NCBI GenBank assembly: GCA_035610835.1
Contig: CM069458.1
Location: forward strand, 30,901,449 to 30,965,448
Direction: 5' to 3'
Length of the DNA stretch: 64,000 nt
Source of the DNA: Ophiura sarsii
Taxonomy: Eukaryota > Echinodermata > Ophiuroidea > Amphilepidida > Ophiuridae
Every line of letters begins with the position of its first letter. The stretch's first letter is position 1. The position numbers were made by a program, and so were the translations under genes. Positions 24,246 to 35,794 of the stretch are shown here, piece by piece. The notes under the pieces were generated by a model. The model did no database searches. It saw nothing but the letters and a program-made list of their open reading frames with translations, and was not told where the DNA came from.

Positions 24246-26282
24246 AGACAAATAAAATATTTTACGAACTTTTCTATATGTAAACAAACTCTTGCACTGT
24301 TGCTGCGCGCTCGCGTATAAACAAAACATGGCGAACGCGTAATGGCGCAGACCGTAAGGTGCGTACGCGTTCGTTGCGCAAACTGGGTCTTATTGGGCGG
24401 GTAAAAGGACCGTATCTCCGCAGTGCAAACCGTTCAGTATCCTACTATAAATCTGGAAACGGTGTATGTTTGTTTGTGTGTTTGTTTGTTTGTTTATTTG
24501 TTATCCTTATTTCTCCGTTGCTTTTAATCAAAGTGGCGCCTAATTTGCATGAAAGATAGAGGAAATGACGGGAAGGGTGTTAAAGTTTATTCCACTGAAA
24601 TTGGTTAACAATTGACTCTAAAAACAGCAAAAAACCTCTCAGATTTGGCTCATAAATGCCACTAGAATTGCACGATATTGTGCGTTGCGCGTACTACTAC
24701 AGCGTAATCTTACCGTGGTAACGCGTCGCGTGCATGTTTGCGCAAGGTCTCACTGCCGCGGCACACGCATCCTTACACATGGCGAAGAAGCCACACGGGA
24801 AATGGTTACAGGCCTGTGTACAGTGTCATGTTGGGGGAGGGGCGGGGGGGAGGGGCGGTGTAAAACCACGGGAAATGGTTTAGGATAGGCCTAGGGTCAA
24901 TGGTACAATTGGCGTTTTTGCGGGGGTTAATGAAGCAACCTGATTTCTTTACTTTAACAACAATCTAAGGGATTATAAATCAAACTGGTTTGGGTGTGTG
25001 CATGGGAGGGGGGAAAAACCTCGTATTATATAATAATATAGTGACAGGGAAAATGCGTTTATACGACAGTGCCTCAGTCCCATCGCGGACCCATCCACAA
25101 TGCGGGCCACGCGGGTAGGGCGCGCTATATAAAAACATAGATAGGCCAGAAACCGTGATATCATATTATACATGGGGGATAGGCCTGTAAATAAACAAGG
25201 AACTGTTAGAGCAAAATATGCATGCAGAAATAGTCCTACTGGAGAAATAATTTAATGTCAATAGGCCGAAAAATAGAATAAACGGAGGGCTAACAACACT
25301 GAACTGGGTGGGTACAAAGTGATCATGGTGAGAACCCACCTCCCACCAAACATGAAAGACCCACTATAAAACTTAATAAAACCACTAAAAAAAACCAGTG
25401 GCGTTGCGGACCTAAATTTATTTATTACAGCGGCGGCGTGTTCTATGTGTTCTATGAGAGACTTGTCAACTTTTAGGGGGGGGGCGTGCGTCCGCGAAGA
25501 GGGTTGTGAAATATTATAGGCCTACACGCCGTGTGTATGAACACATGGGGTGGGTAGGCCTGTTTGGATTATAAGGGTACACTGGGTATCTGGAGTATGG
25601 AATATTAAGGGTACTTGTGATAACTGGATTTTAAGGATAGGGTAGGGCCTACCAGAGTGGTTATTTTATGTCTTATTATGGGATAATAATATTTAGCGTT
25701 TCTGGGTAGGCCTTATTAAGACCCCTGGATTATTAAGGGCGCCGTGGCACCGATATTAGGATTAAGGGCACCTGAGTATCAAGGACCTCTTGCTATTTCA
25801 CAATAGCCTACGCTTTGATCATGTTGACTACTAACCGCACACTACTATCTTCTATACCATGTATAGGCCTACACTATGGGGTATGGGGTATGGGGTTGGT
25901 ACTGCACATTTTGGGGGGTTTGTTTGTTTGTTGTTCGTTTGTTTATACCGTCGGTCCGTACGGACACACGCTTGGGTCCTGAAGGGACCAGGCTCAAGCA
26001 AAATGCTCGGGCCAGGCTTAAAAAGCCTATATAAGTATGCTGGCTGAATGAAATGAAAGTTGAGCCACTTCCAACAAATGGGGTAACTATAACATTGTTT
26101 CCCTCCTGAATGGGGTATTGAAATTGGGTCCGAGATTCAAAGATTTCACAAAACTCAGATTTCTGTGAACAAAGTCTATTTCAAATGAAAAAAAAACAAA
26201 TTCAGGGATCTACAATTTTGAACTCATTATCTATGCCCATTTTGCTACAAATCATGAAGGTATCTAATTTAGATAATAATAC
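24246..26282. other. Intergenic stretch with simple repeats
   Basis: Contains a (GTTT)n run near 24465-24500, G-rich stretches near 24830-24860, and a degenerate series of ATTAAGGGCACC-like phrases at about 25565-25790. Several AGGCCTA words occur. No gene was recognised. Confidence 0.45.
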
Positions 26283-26287
26283 TTATC

Positions 26288-26326
26288 TAGCGAGTGCCCG
26301 AGCGTAGCGAGGGTACGCCGCTAGTA
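26288..26326. repeat. CTAG-bounded hairpin-like end
   Basis: The sequence begins CTAGCGAGTGCCCGAGCG, ends TACGCCGCTAG and is followed by T. Its layout is like the 13480 hairpin and fits a Helitron-type 3' end (CTAG then T), but pairing is weaker and no 5' end was found. Confidence 0.35.
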
Positions 26327-27455
26327 ACTATATAAATCTCTATCGGCGAACCTGCCCCATCATCATTAGGGCGTAGGCCTATGTGCCCTATAGCGCAATA
26401 AGTGCATTGACCTATACCGCGGATGTCCAACATACATGTAATAATGGTAATTTACATTAATTAATCACCTTCTCTAGGAATATCTTCAACACTACTTGTA
26501 ATGTTCAAAATCATTTCTTAGGATTTTTCTAAGTGTTGACTCATTTACCAAGTCGGGTCCCACACCCCCTGTTTGAAGTAATGCATGATGGGAAAAGTAG
26601 GCTCTACAAGATGAAATGGATGCGTCCAGTATAAACGAGTGGATATCGTCTTTTACCGTAACATAAATAGTTTACTTGTAACTACGCCTGCCAAGATTAT
26701 GATTGTGACATGATATGCAAGAAGAAGAAGATTTACTAAACGTATTAAAGTGATCGAGTTTCAAGGTATCGTCTGAATGTGTGATAATTGGTCCAGAAAG
26801 CCTCCTTCACAGGGGTAGCACTGGCTCAAAAATGTGAGGAGTCCCATTTGCATTTTTCAGGACCCTTTAAGGACTGGAAAAAGTCCCCCAGAAATATAAG
26901 GGGTCCTGAAGTTTGAGCCTTTGAAAATGGTCAAAAGACAAACAGTCGCTAACACAGATACGCACACTAGCGTAAGATCATGTAACTCATATAGGCTACC
27001 TATGTCGTGTCCATAATCAGTAGAAGATACTTAGAATGTTTTGGAAATCGCTTGAAACTTTTGCGGGAGCAATTCGGAAGCGATTTAGTGTGTTTAACAA
27101 CTTTTAAAAATACAGGATTTGCATTGTATTTATCTTTTACGGACATTAATAAATTTAAAATGTAGGCACAGGATGGAGATTGAAAATAAGGGGTCCTAGG
27201 ACGCGAGGACGCGCAAGAACGCGAGCCCTGCTCCTTCACATGTGAAGTTTACAGTTTTCCGAAAACGCGATATTTCTAAAGTGTTTTAATACAACAAGAA
27301 TGAAATCTTCAGGTACCTGTTGCATGTGGATTATAACGAGTAATGACCCACTCCCAAGAATTTTATAAAGAATAGAGCCCGTGAACACTATGTAGGATCC
27401 ATTACGTACAAAGGAACTCTACACTACTAGTTTGTCCCTTTTTAACGAATACGTA
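26327..27455. other. Intergenic stretch without a gene
   Basis: AGGGGTCCTGAA and AGGGGTCCTAGG occur within 300 bases near 26900-27200 and may be old hAT-type ends. No gene was recognised. Confidence 0.4.
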
Positions 27456-28337
27456 GGGGAGATGCGGGAGAGTTGAGCCAATTTTTATATTTTGTGTCAC
27501 CATATGCGGAAGAATAGTACAAACCTGTAAAAAATTAGTGTAAGTAAAACTTTAGAGTATTGTTTTCGTTGTGAAACAATAACAGTTGGGATAGCAGTTA
27601 AGGCTTATTTATAAAAGGTTTGAAAAAAATTGGTAAAGTGGCTCAACTCTTCCTACCTGAGACTATACTAGTCTCAGCTTCCTACAGTATATGGGAGAGA
27701 TGAGCCACCATTTCAGGAGAGTTGAGCCGGCATGATAAGTCAATGGCTGGTGAAAAAAACAAAATCATATTTGTTCAACTTTTGATTTATTAATCTTTAA
27801 AGTAAATATGGTGCTCAATTGTTATTATCATGGCACAAAATAGCATTTTCTCTCATTAATTTTACATTTTTCACCTTATTATTCCAAAAATCAAAATGTT
27901 ACTACATGTTTTCCCTATGCTCAACTCTCCCCATGACCAATGGCTCAACTCGATCTCCTCATGGTGATCATTTTGTAAATAACCCAATCGTGTCCGGTGT
28001 AGAACTTTTGGTAGTTTACAATAGTTCTCTAAAATAATGATCATATATACCCCCTTCAATACACAAATTACCGCCATTATAGTCGAAGTCTTGCTATGGG
28101 AAAAAAGACAAAACATTTATTTTTCTATTTTTCTATTTTTCACTCAAAAGTGAAAAAAGAAGATTTTTTTAAGGTATCTTTGATACTGAGCGCACGTGAC
28201 AGTGAGTTTAACACTAAAGAATGTCTTATTGATGCTATAACAATATATGCCAATATAAATTTTAGTAAGTTTAGAACTTTTCGAGTTAAAGGGGGTGGTT
28301 CAACTCTCCGTGTGGCTCAACTCTCCCGCATCTCCCC
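27456..28337. mobile_element. TA-flanked MITE of the TTGAGCCA family, copy 2
   Basis: The left end GGGGAGATGCGGGAGAGTTG and its right complement match over about 28 bases, with TA at 27454-27455 and 28338-28339. Subterminal GAGTTGAGCC copies occur in both orientations (about 27718, 27918 and 27942). The element ends 67 bases before the splice acceptor of the zinc-finger exon. Confidence 0.85.
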
Positions 28338-28404
28338 TACGTGTATTATCTGGTATTGCATTGCCTTTTTAAATTGCATTCTTGCTTTTGTATTCCCTCC
28401 CCAG

Positions 28405-29342
28405 CAATACAGTCGATGATAGATGATACAGGAAACCAGCTGAGTGGAAAGACTGAACATGAAAGGGTTCATTTCAACCGTAAGAAACCGCACCAATGTT
28501 CATACTGTGACAAGCCCTTCTCTTCTACGGGTAACAAGAAAATACATGAAAGGATCCATACCAAAGAGAAACCATATCAATGCTCATATTGTGATGAGAG
28601 TTTCTCCCAACCGTCCGTTAAGACATGTCATGAAAGGGTTCATACCAAAGAGAAACCATACCAATGTGCATATTGTGATAAGGGTTTTGCTGAATCGGGT
28701 AATAAGACAAGTCATGAAAGGGTTCATACCAGAGAGAAACCATACCAATGTGCATATTGTGAAAAGAGTTTTTCTGAATCGAATCAAAAGACTTGTCATG
28801 AAAGGATTCATACCAAAGAGAAGCCATACCAATGTGCATATTGTGATAAGAGTTTTTGTCAATCGAGTAATAAGAAAAGGCATGAAATATTAATTCATAC
28901 CAAAGAGAAACCATACCAATGTGCATATTGTGAAAAGAGTTTTTCTGAATCGAATCAAAAGACTTGTCATGAAAGGATTCATACAAAAGAGAAACCATAC
29001 CAATGTGTATACTGTGAGAAGTCCTTTTCTCGTTTGGGTAGCAGGGATAAACATGAAATAATTCATACCAAAGAGAAACCATACCAATGTTCACACTGTG
29101 ACAAGAGGTTCTCTGACTCGAGTGATAAGACCAAACATGAAAGAATTCATACCAAAGTAAAAACATCATACACATGTTCACACTGTGATAAAATATTTTC
29201 CCAATCAGGTCATAGGAACAGACATGAAAGGATTCATACTAAAGAGAAACCATTCCAGTGTTCACACTGTGATAAAAGTTTCTCTCGTTCAAGTCATAGG
29301 ACCAGACATGAAATGATTCATACTAAAGAGAAACCATGTTAA
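28405..29342 (+). CDS. C2H2 zinc-finger protein, ten fingers, truncated by TAA
   Basis: The coding exon appears to start after the acceptor TTCCCTCCCCAG at 28404; the first ATG is 28416, giving 308 residues. Half of a lost finger (HERVH, residues 15-19) is followed by ten complete C-x2-C-x12-H-x3-H fingers, the first cysteine being residue 28. Most are joined by TKEKPYQ linkers, a variant of the classic TGEKPY linker. Finger 5 has H-x4-H spacing, the linker after finger 8 is TKVKTSYT, and fingers 4 and 6 are identical at protein level (28758-28818 and 28929-28989), a recent internal duplication. Such arrays normally bind DNA in the nucleus; no KRAB, BTB or SCAN domain is visible, though a 5' exon may exist because the frame is open upstream. 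The frame ends in TAA where the next finger should read TCA. A functional transcription factor or a decaying copy are both possible. Confidence 0.85.
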
Positions 29343-29490
29343 CACTGTGACAAGAGTTTCTCTCGTGCGCATGATAAAATCAGGCATGAAAGGATTCATA
29401 CTATTAAGAGAAACCATCCCAACGGCAATGTTAACACTGTGACAAGAGTTTTTCTTGTCCGCATGATAAAATCAGGCATGAAAGGAAGTG
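29343..29490 (+). pseudogene. Two broken terminal zinc fingers
   Basis: After the stop, the same frame continues through a complete finger body, with HCDKSFSRAHDKIRHERIH readable. A second copy of the same segment follows about 95 bases later in another frame. Both copies contain TGTTAACACTGTGAC, where functional fingers above have TGTTCACACTGTGAC, so they share the nonsense change. The two segments differ at only about three of 57 bases. Confidence 0.8.
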
Positions 29491-29529
29491 GGTTAGAACA
29501 AAAACAGGCAATATTTTCATTGTAATCAA

Positions 29530-29535
29530 AATAAA
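29530..29535 (+). promoter_or_regulatory. Candidate polyadenylation signal AATAAA
   Basis: This is the first AATAAA after the zinc-finger stop, about 190 bases downstream. It fits as a 3' end signal for that transcript, but AATAAA is also frequent in the repeat array that follows. Confidence 0.45.
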
Positions 29536-29614
29536 GTAATTATTATATATTTTTATCACTTTTTCATTTTTTTTCCTCCATAGAGCTCTGTAAAAAAGCT
29601 AATTTTCTCCCCCT

Positions 29615-31552
29615 GGTTTTCATAAAGTACATATAAAGTACTGTACTTTATGTGTACTTTACGTAAAAGGTACTTATTTGGAACGTAAATAAAGTATACT
29701 TTTCATTAAGTACATATTAAATGAACAAATCAAGTATACTCACTGTTTAGTATACTTTATGTGTACTTTATTAGATTCTGTACTTTATTTTGGTTACAAT
29801 AAAGTATACTTTATTTATTTTTCTGGCCAATAAAGTATACTTTATTATTTGGACAATAAAGTACATTTCTAGCCACAGTTTGTACTTTATTTAGGTTCCA
29901 ATATAGACTTGATTTCAAGTCTCAGACTTACTACCCTCTCTCTCCCAATTCCTGGTTCAAGTCATATTTTCCATTGATTCGAAACTATAAATAATATTTT
30001 GTAGAGCTAGTGCATATCTCATTGACCCTACATGTATGTATTTGGGACAATGTGTGAGAGATGCCATGTCCTCATATAGGGTCATGACCACCATACACCA
30101 CACACTTATCATTCATGACAATGACATGTATATTTAGTAACTGTTTCATTGATGGATATTTTGACAAAACATAACTACACACCCTTAGGCTCTTTCCTGT
30201 CAAGCACTGAGCTCCCAATACACCAACCGCTGGCCGCCACTGAGACTTGACAGAAAGCTAATTGATTGTTATATAATTCCACACCCTTATATAACTGACA
30301 ACTGTACAGTACACTTGGAGTTTAGGGGTAGCATATTTTGAAGAATGCCAAACTATTTTGGTAATGATCAATTTAGTGTTAAATATACAAAACCAAACTT
30401 TCTGGCCTATCAGTGATGGGTAATAACAGGTGATACTGGGTGGGGTAACACACTGTGGGTAACATCATTGCCTGATGAAAGTGTGAAATACTGTTTTGGA
30501 TAGTGAAATGGTTTTACAAATAAGAAGGCCTTGATTGCAAGGCTAGTTCCAATAAAGTATACTATATTAAGGTTGCAATAAAGTATACTTTATTATTTGG
30601 TCAAAAAAGTACATGTACTGTACTTTATTTGTACTTAATAACACCTTATAATGTACAAAACAGTGCCTAATTTTACAGTTACAAACAAAATAATTTTTAT
30701 TTCGTACATTATATTACATTGAAATCTTTTTGAACAAGATGCTGATACATGGCAATTAACTTAACAACCCGAAGTTATAGTAAAACGATGTTAAAATTGA
30801 ACTGACACACTTATATTAATGACCTGGCAATGTTAAACTTGAACTGACACACTTGTACATTTTCTAGCCACAATTTGTACTTTATTTAGGTTCCAATAAA
30901 GTATACTTTGTATTTTGGTAAATAAAGTACATTTCTAGCCATAATTTGTACTTTATTTAAGTTCCAATAAAGTATACTTTATTTATGTTACAATTAAGTA
31001 TACTATATTTAGGTTCCACTAAAGTATACTTATTATTTGGTCAATTAAGTACATTTCTAGCAATCATTTGTACTTTATTTAGGTTCCAGCAAAGTATACT
31101 TTATTTTTGGGTCAAAATAGTACATTTCTATCCATAATTTGTACTTTATTTAACTTCCAATAAAGTATACTTTATTAAGATTCCAATTAAGTATACCCTA
31201 TTTAGGTTCCAATAAAGTATACTTTATTATTTGATCAATAAAGTACATTTCTAGCCATAATTTGTACTTTATTTAGGTTCCAAATAAAGTATACTTTATT
31301 TAGGTTCCAATAAAGTATACTTTATTTAGGTTCCAATAAATAAAGTATACTTAATTGGAACCTAAATAAAGTATACTTAATTGGAACCTAAATAAAGTAT
31401 ATACTTAATTGGAACCTAAATAAAGTATATACTTAATTGGAACCTAAATAAAGTATATACTTAATTGGAACCTAAATAATAAAGTATACTTAATTGGAAC
31501 CTAAATGAAGTATACTTTATTGGAACCTAAATAAAAGTACAAAATGTAATAC
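29615..31552. repeat. Minisatellite of TAAAGTATACTTTA with inverted halves
   Basis: The palindromic word TAAAGTATACTTTA, mostly followed by TTTAGGTTCCAA, recurs several dozen times in three clusters (29615-29900, 30545-30660, 30860-31552). Up to about 31335 units read AGGTTCCAATAAAGTATAC; after that they read TTGGAACCTAAATAAAGTA, the reverse orientation. The whole region could therefore fold on itself at two scales. Non-repeat DNA occupies 29900-30540. A weaker outlier with AAATAAAGTACAC lies at 37036-37115. Confidence 0.85.
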
Positions 31553-31744
31553 TGTAAAAGTGGAAATTTGTGCGCTACTTTTATGTTCCCGCCTTTCGCA
31601 CTAAAACCAGCAAGTGCGAAAATAAAAATGCGCAAAATAAATTCATCTAGTATGTAAGTAAGTCTTTGTATGGAAGCTCAAAATCGCGAAAATAAAAACA
31701 AGCGAAAGTGTTCAAAATGTGCAGAGCACGAAAAATTATACACA

Positions 31745-31832
31745 AAGGCTCGCCAGGGTCAGGTAGTTGGGTGAAGATTGCCAGGATCAGGTGTTGGGTG
31801 AAGATTGCCAGGGTCAGGTGTTGGGTGTTGTT
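31745..31832. repeat. 27-base minisatellite, three copies
   Basis: The unit GATTGCCAGGGTCAGGTGTT plus GGGTGAA occurs about three times with small changes. The 62-codon frame through it is not a recognised gene. Confidence 0.7.
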
Positions 31833-31977
31833 TCAGTTACTTGGGTGTGTCTGTCACCGCTTTACCTCTGGAGTAGGATTTCTGGAAGGAAAATGAAATG
31901 CATAAAATGTCAAAATTTAAAATTATGAAATAAAAACCATTATGAGACAAAACATTGCACCCACATACAGGCTGTCC

Positions 31978-33061
31978 CAAAATGATTAGTACCCATAGAT
32001 GCCCAAAGTTCAATAAATGTGTTCATCATCAAAATCAATGAGATTAGATCCGTTGTTTTTTTATCTTATTTGCTATACTGTACCCTTTCATTAGAATTTT
32101 AGATCATGAATATCGGACTTATTTTAATGAAGTTACACTCCATTGTGTAAGACATGGTGATTTAACCTTTTTGGCAAAGTGCAAAAAAAATGTGTTTTTA
32201 AACAACTTGTTTGAAAGAAACTAATGCATTCTCTCAATCTCTTGTCTGCTTATAGCTTTGGTTCCTTTCTATTTTAAACTGCTGTTGTATCATATTGGTG
32301 TTCAAACCATTAATACTTCTTCGTTTTGATTCAATTTGAAGAGTAAAAATGGATCGTGACGCATGAGCGACCTCAAGCTTTGTTTCTATAATGAGCTAGT
32401 TTTGAGGCTAAACTTGAGGGACATTTAAACAGGTAAAGACGTGGTCATGGGTAACTAGCAGTGGCTTAGACTTATTTTTCATATTGGAGATGCAATTTCC
32501 TACACACTTGCTAAAAATGATATAGTCCCTTAGTGTTTAACCTCACGAAATCCATTCTCCAATGTGAAAATGATATCTAAGCCACTGGTGATTCACCAAA
32601 TATCACTAGTCATTTAGAAGTCCCTAAACACTTGTCAAATAAAACAATGCATGGGGTCACTCAAGTGTGACAAACTTCTTTTACCTGTTAAATTTAATTA
32701 AGGAGAAGAATTATTAATGATTTGAACACCCATAACTAATAACAGTTACAACAGAAAGACACACAATATTATATTGAGTAGACAAGAGATTATGAGAATA
32801 CACAGTTTCTTTCAAACAAGCTGTAATAACACACACATTTTTTTTAGCACTTTGTCAAAAAAGTGAAATCACCATATTTTAGATAATGGAGTGTATCTTG
32901 AGTTTGATAAATCCGATATTCATGATCTAAAATTATAATAACATAGTACAGTATGACAAAGATGATGTTAAAACAACGGACCTTATTCCATCGATTTTCA
33001 TGATGACAAAAATGATTGAACTTTGGGCATCGATGGGTACTAATCATTTTGGGACAGCCTG
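31978..33061. mobile_element. TA-flanked element with CAGGCTGTCCCAAAATG ends
   Basis: The inverted ends are over 100 bases long and begin CAGGCTGTCCCAAAATGATT, with TA at 31976-31977 and 33062-33063. At 1084 bases it is about the size of a Tc1/mariner element, but no transposase with a DDE motif is readable in any frame, so it is a decayed or non-autonomous copy. It shares its right TA with the next element. Confidence 0.85.
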
Positions 33062-33063
33062 TA

Positions 33064-33691
33064 TGAAGAGGTATTTTGCAAAAGGGCCTACATCCACTTT
33101 GGCTCTTATTGAGAAAAAGTCAAAAAACTGTTTCTAAATATTCAAGTTGAGCAATTGAAAAACTGAATGGATTATGAAAGAGGTACACTACATACTAATT
33201 GAAATTGAAATAAATTTTAAATGTGCTAGTTTTAATTTTTTTTTAAATCATGTTTACATTTTTTGAAAATTTGGATGTTGCCCTTTTGCAACAAAACTCC
33301 ATCTGTTTGTACATAAAGAAAAAATACCACACACAAAAAATCATTTATTTTAATCATTTCAAATAAACAAGTTTGATATTGAAATGTATAGGTCACAATC
33401 ATATGTTTCAAGGAAATAAAGTCATTTTTTTCAAAAATACCTACATCTCATTGTAAACAGCCATTGAAGTTGTTGTTTTGTTGCAAAAGGGCCTGTATCC
33501 CGATTTAATTCTGGATACAGGCCCTTTTGCAACAAAACAACAATTTCAATGACTGTTTACAATGAGATGTAGGTCTTTTTGAAAAAAATGACTTTGTTTC
33601 CTTGAAACATATGATTTTTCCCTATACATTTCTATATCAAACTCATTTTTTGAAAAAATGCACCATAGCCCTTTTGCAAAATACCTCTTCA
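33064..33691. mobile_element. TA-flanked foldback with GCAAAAGGGC ends
   Basis: The arms begin TGAAGAGGTATTTTGCAAAA and are inverted copies; TA flanks are 33062-33063 and 33692-33693. The centre, about 33478-33540, is a near-perfect palindrome around CCTGTATCC. Nearly all 628 bases take part in the foldback. Confidence 0.85.
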
Positions 33692-34045
33692 TATAAAAAA
33701 ATCTAGTGTAGATAGCTTTGTGCTTGTTGCCAGGTCAACGGACACAGGCTTTTTATCATGGCACATACTTTTACTGGAACAGTTGTATAGAACCAGGATT
33801 GAACCAGTTGCTTATGTCAATGAATAGATAGATGTCCATAAACATTTGAGAGCTGATACCCTAAATTAAACCTGGGTGACAGGCTTGGCTTATACCATGT
33901 ATATCGCAAGATTGGATAGAAGGTGAGTGTCCATGTGCATAGACATGCTGCTGGCTGTGTGGTTTTCTTTTTAGTCATGTATTTGGTATAAATTACTTTT
34001 GCCCCCTTATTTGTTGCAATCTTGTTTCTTACACATTACCGGTGC

Positions 34046-34137
34046 TGTGTACATGGTAAACGATAATGGTCCAAAAACTGATCCTTGTGGGACGCCATCA
34101 GTTATTGGACCATTAATTATAATTTACCATGTACACA
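34046..34137. repeat. 92-base imperfect hairpin with LINE-like loop
   Basis: TGTGTACATGGTAAA pairs with the far end, then ATAATGGTCC and AACTGAT pair in turn around a loop containing CCTTGTGGGACGCC. The + strand reading through the loop gives DPCGTP, a phrase common near the 3' end of LINE ORFs. It is either a LINE remnant that became palindromic or a small foldback; a hairpin RNA is possible but untested. Confidence 0.5.
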
Positions 34138-34283
34138 TCACCTTTGGAAGACGTCATTGATTCACATGGCCTTGGCATCTAGCGCCACCTTTATAAAAAG
34201 TAAACATACTTATGAGACCATTTTTGCACCATAATGTTTTTAAGGACCAGTAATTACACTGACAAAATTTTATCGATAAATAG

Positions 34284-34329
34284 CTCCTTCACTTCTGGGT
34301 GAGTTCAAACACTTTTTGATACCCCCTCG
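34284..34329. repeat. Solo end of the GATACCCCCTCG element
   Basis: CTCCTTCACTTCTGGGTGA and TTTTTGATACCCCCTCG followed by TA match the right end of the element at 63047-63654. No left partner was found nearby. Confidence 0.6.
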
Positions 34330-35794
34330 TATAAACCTGAAATAAAATATGTTGCAGTTCAAAATCAAATCTATTCTATTCTATGTCAACGAGTGTGATT
34401 AATCAGTATGTAAAACAAAACAAACAAACCTGCTATGCTCGAATGGAATATGTCTATGTGGTTACGGTAGGGGTGGTATTGGAAGCTTGAAGAACCTAGT
34501 AAAGGAAGAAAGAAAATGTTGTAGAAGATTATGTTCATTTTTTTTGTCTATGGTATTACAACAATATTTAGAGAATATATGTTTTGATATGCTGTACCAG
34601 TACCTGTAAAATATTGTCTGACAGCTGCTATTACTTAAGTTCAGTACGATCCTCACCTAAATCCCATATCGATATTATTAGTGATAATGCATATGAATGA
34701 ATAAGACAGCAATGCGATAGTGTCACAATTTGCATAATACACTGATACATTCTATCACCTTTTAAACAAAAAATTAACTTAGTTGACCTTGAACATGTTT
34801 TACGGTCAACTAGCATAGCTTTATGTTACAATCGGCTGATCACCTTATTCATTAAGCAATAGCATGGCGCATAATTTGATTGGAAGAGGTATAGGGGAAT
34901 GGTTTTGAACCTATATTTGTTTTCAATTAAAGTATAATTGGTCAAAATATCCAGAAAAAGGGGGGAGGGGTCAGGAAAAAAAATAAAAGTCACTTTATAT
35001 CCATGTAAACGAACTCTCAAAAACAACCCTAAAACACGCAAATTCTCAAATAAGGAAAAAGTGACCGTTGACAAGGAATTTCCTCGATCGTCTACAAATC
35101 ATCAAATAATGATTGGCTTTATTGGCCCACACCTTAGGGCAGATGACGGTCAAAAAAGAACCCTTATTCCACTTAATATCAATTGCAACTCTTGCCCAAA
35201 GGGACGGTAGCAGGGACGTACGTACACACTTTATTTATATAACCCGGTTATGTGGGGGTACGTAGTGGGTTCACTCGAAGGCCGGTGCATACCGTGCATT
35301 CAATCATCGGAATCAATATCATATAATTACAATGCAACAAATTTATAGAGAAACAATGTTTAATTTAAATAAGCAGACATCTCCTTACCATTAACATGTT
35401 GGCCACTCAGTACTCAGCACATCAGACCACGCGTGTTTCCATTGTAGTATAAAGCTTATTAATGTTCAGCACTTGTTTAAAGGTTCCACATGCTGCTGTA
35501 TTCACCAATGCAAATCAAACTTTCAAAGTACTATTCTTAACACTTCCCTGTCTCTCTCATCTGCTCTATTATGACTGTAGTAAACTAGTATATTCCACAA
35601 AATATATAAGCTCATTTGATTATCTATATGTAAACCACTGCCTGTAAAGTATATGTCTGATACAGTTTCATTTCAGCTGCATTTCTAATCCACGTCAGTG
35701 GCGGTTGGTATTTCAAATATAAATGAATATTGACCAAATGCACTGTGGGTGATGGGTAAACAATAATCTAGTGTTGACAGATAAGTCTCATATA
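34330..35794. other. Intergenic stretch without a gene
   Basis: AT-rich DNA with short frames that match nothing known to me. Confidence 0.4.

Noticed and set aside
10715..28404. Later exons of the H3 gene
   Set aside because: I looked for the REIRRYQ, LVREIAQDF and EASEAYLVGLF regions by eye and recognised none; a tblastn with an H3.3 protein would decide.
28584..29181. Long minus-strand frames opposite the zinc-finger exon
   Set aside because: They mirror the repeated finger codons and resemble no protein.
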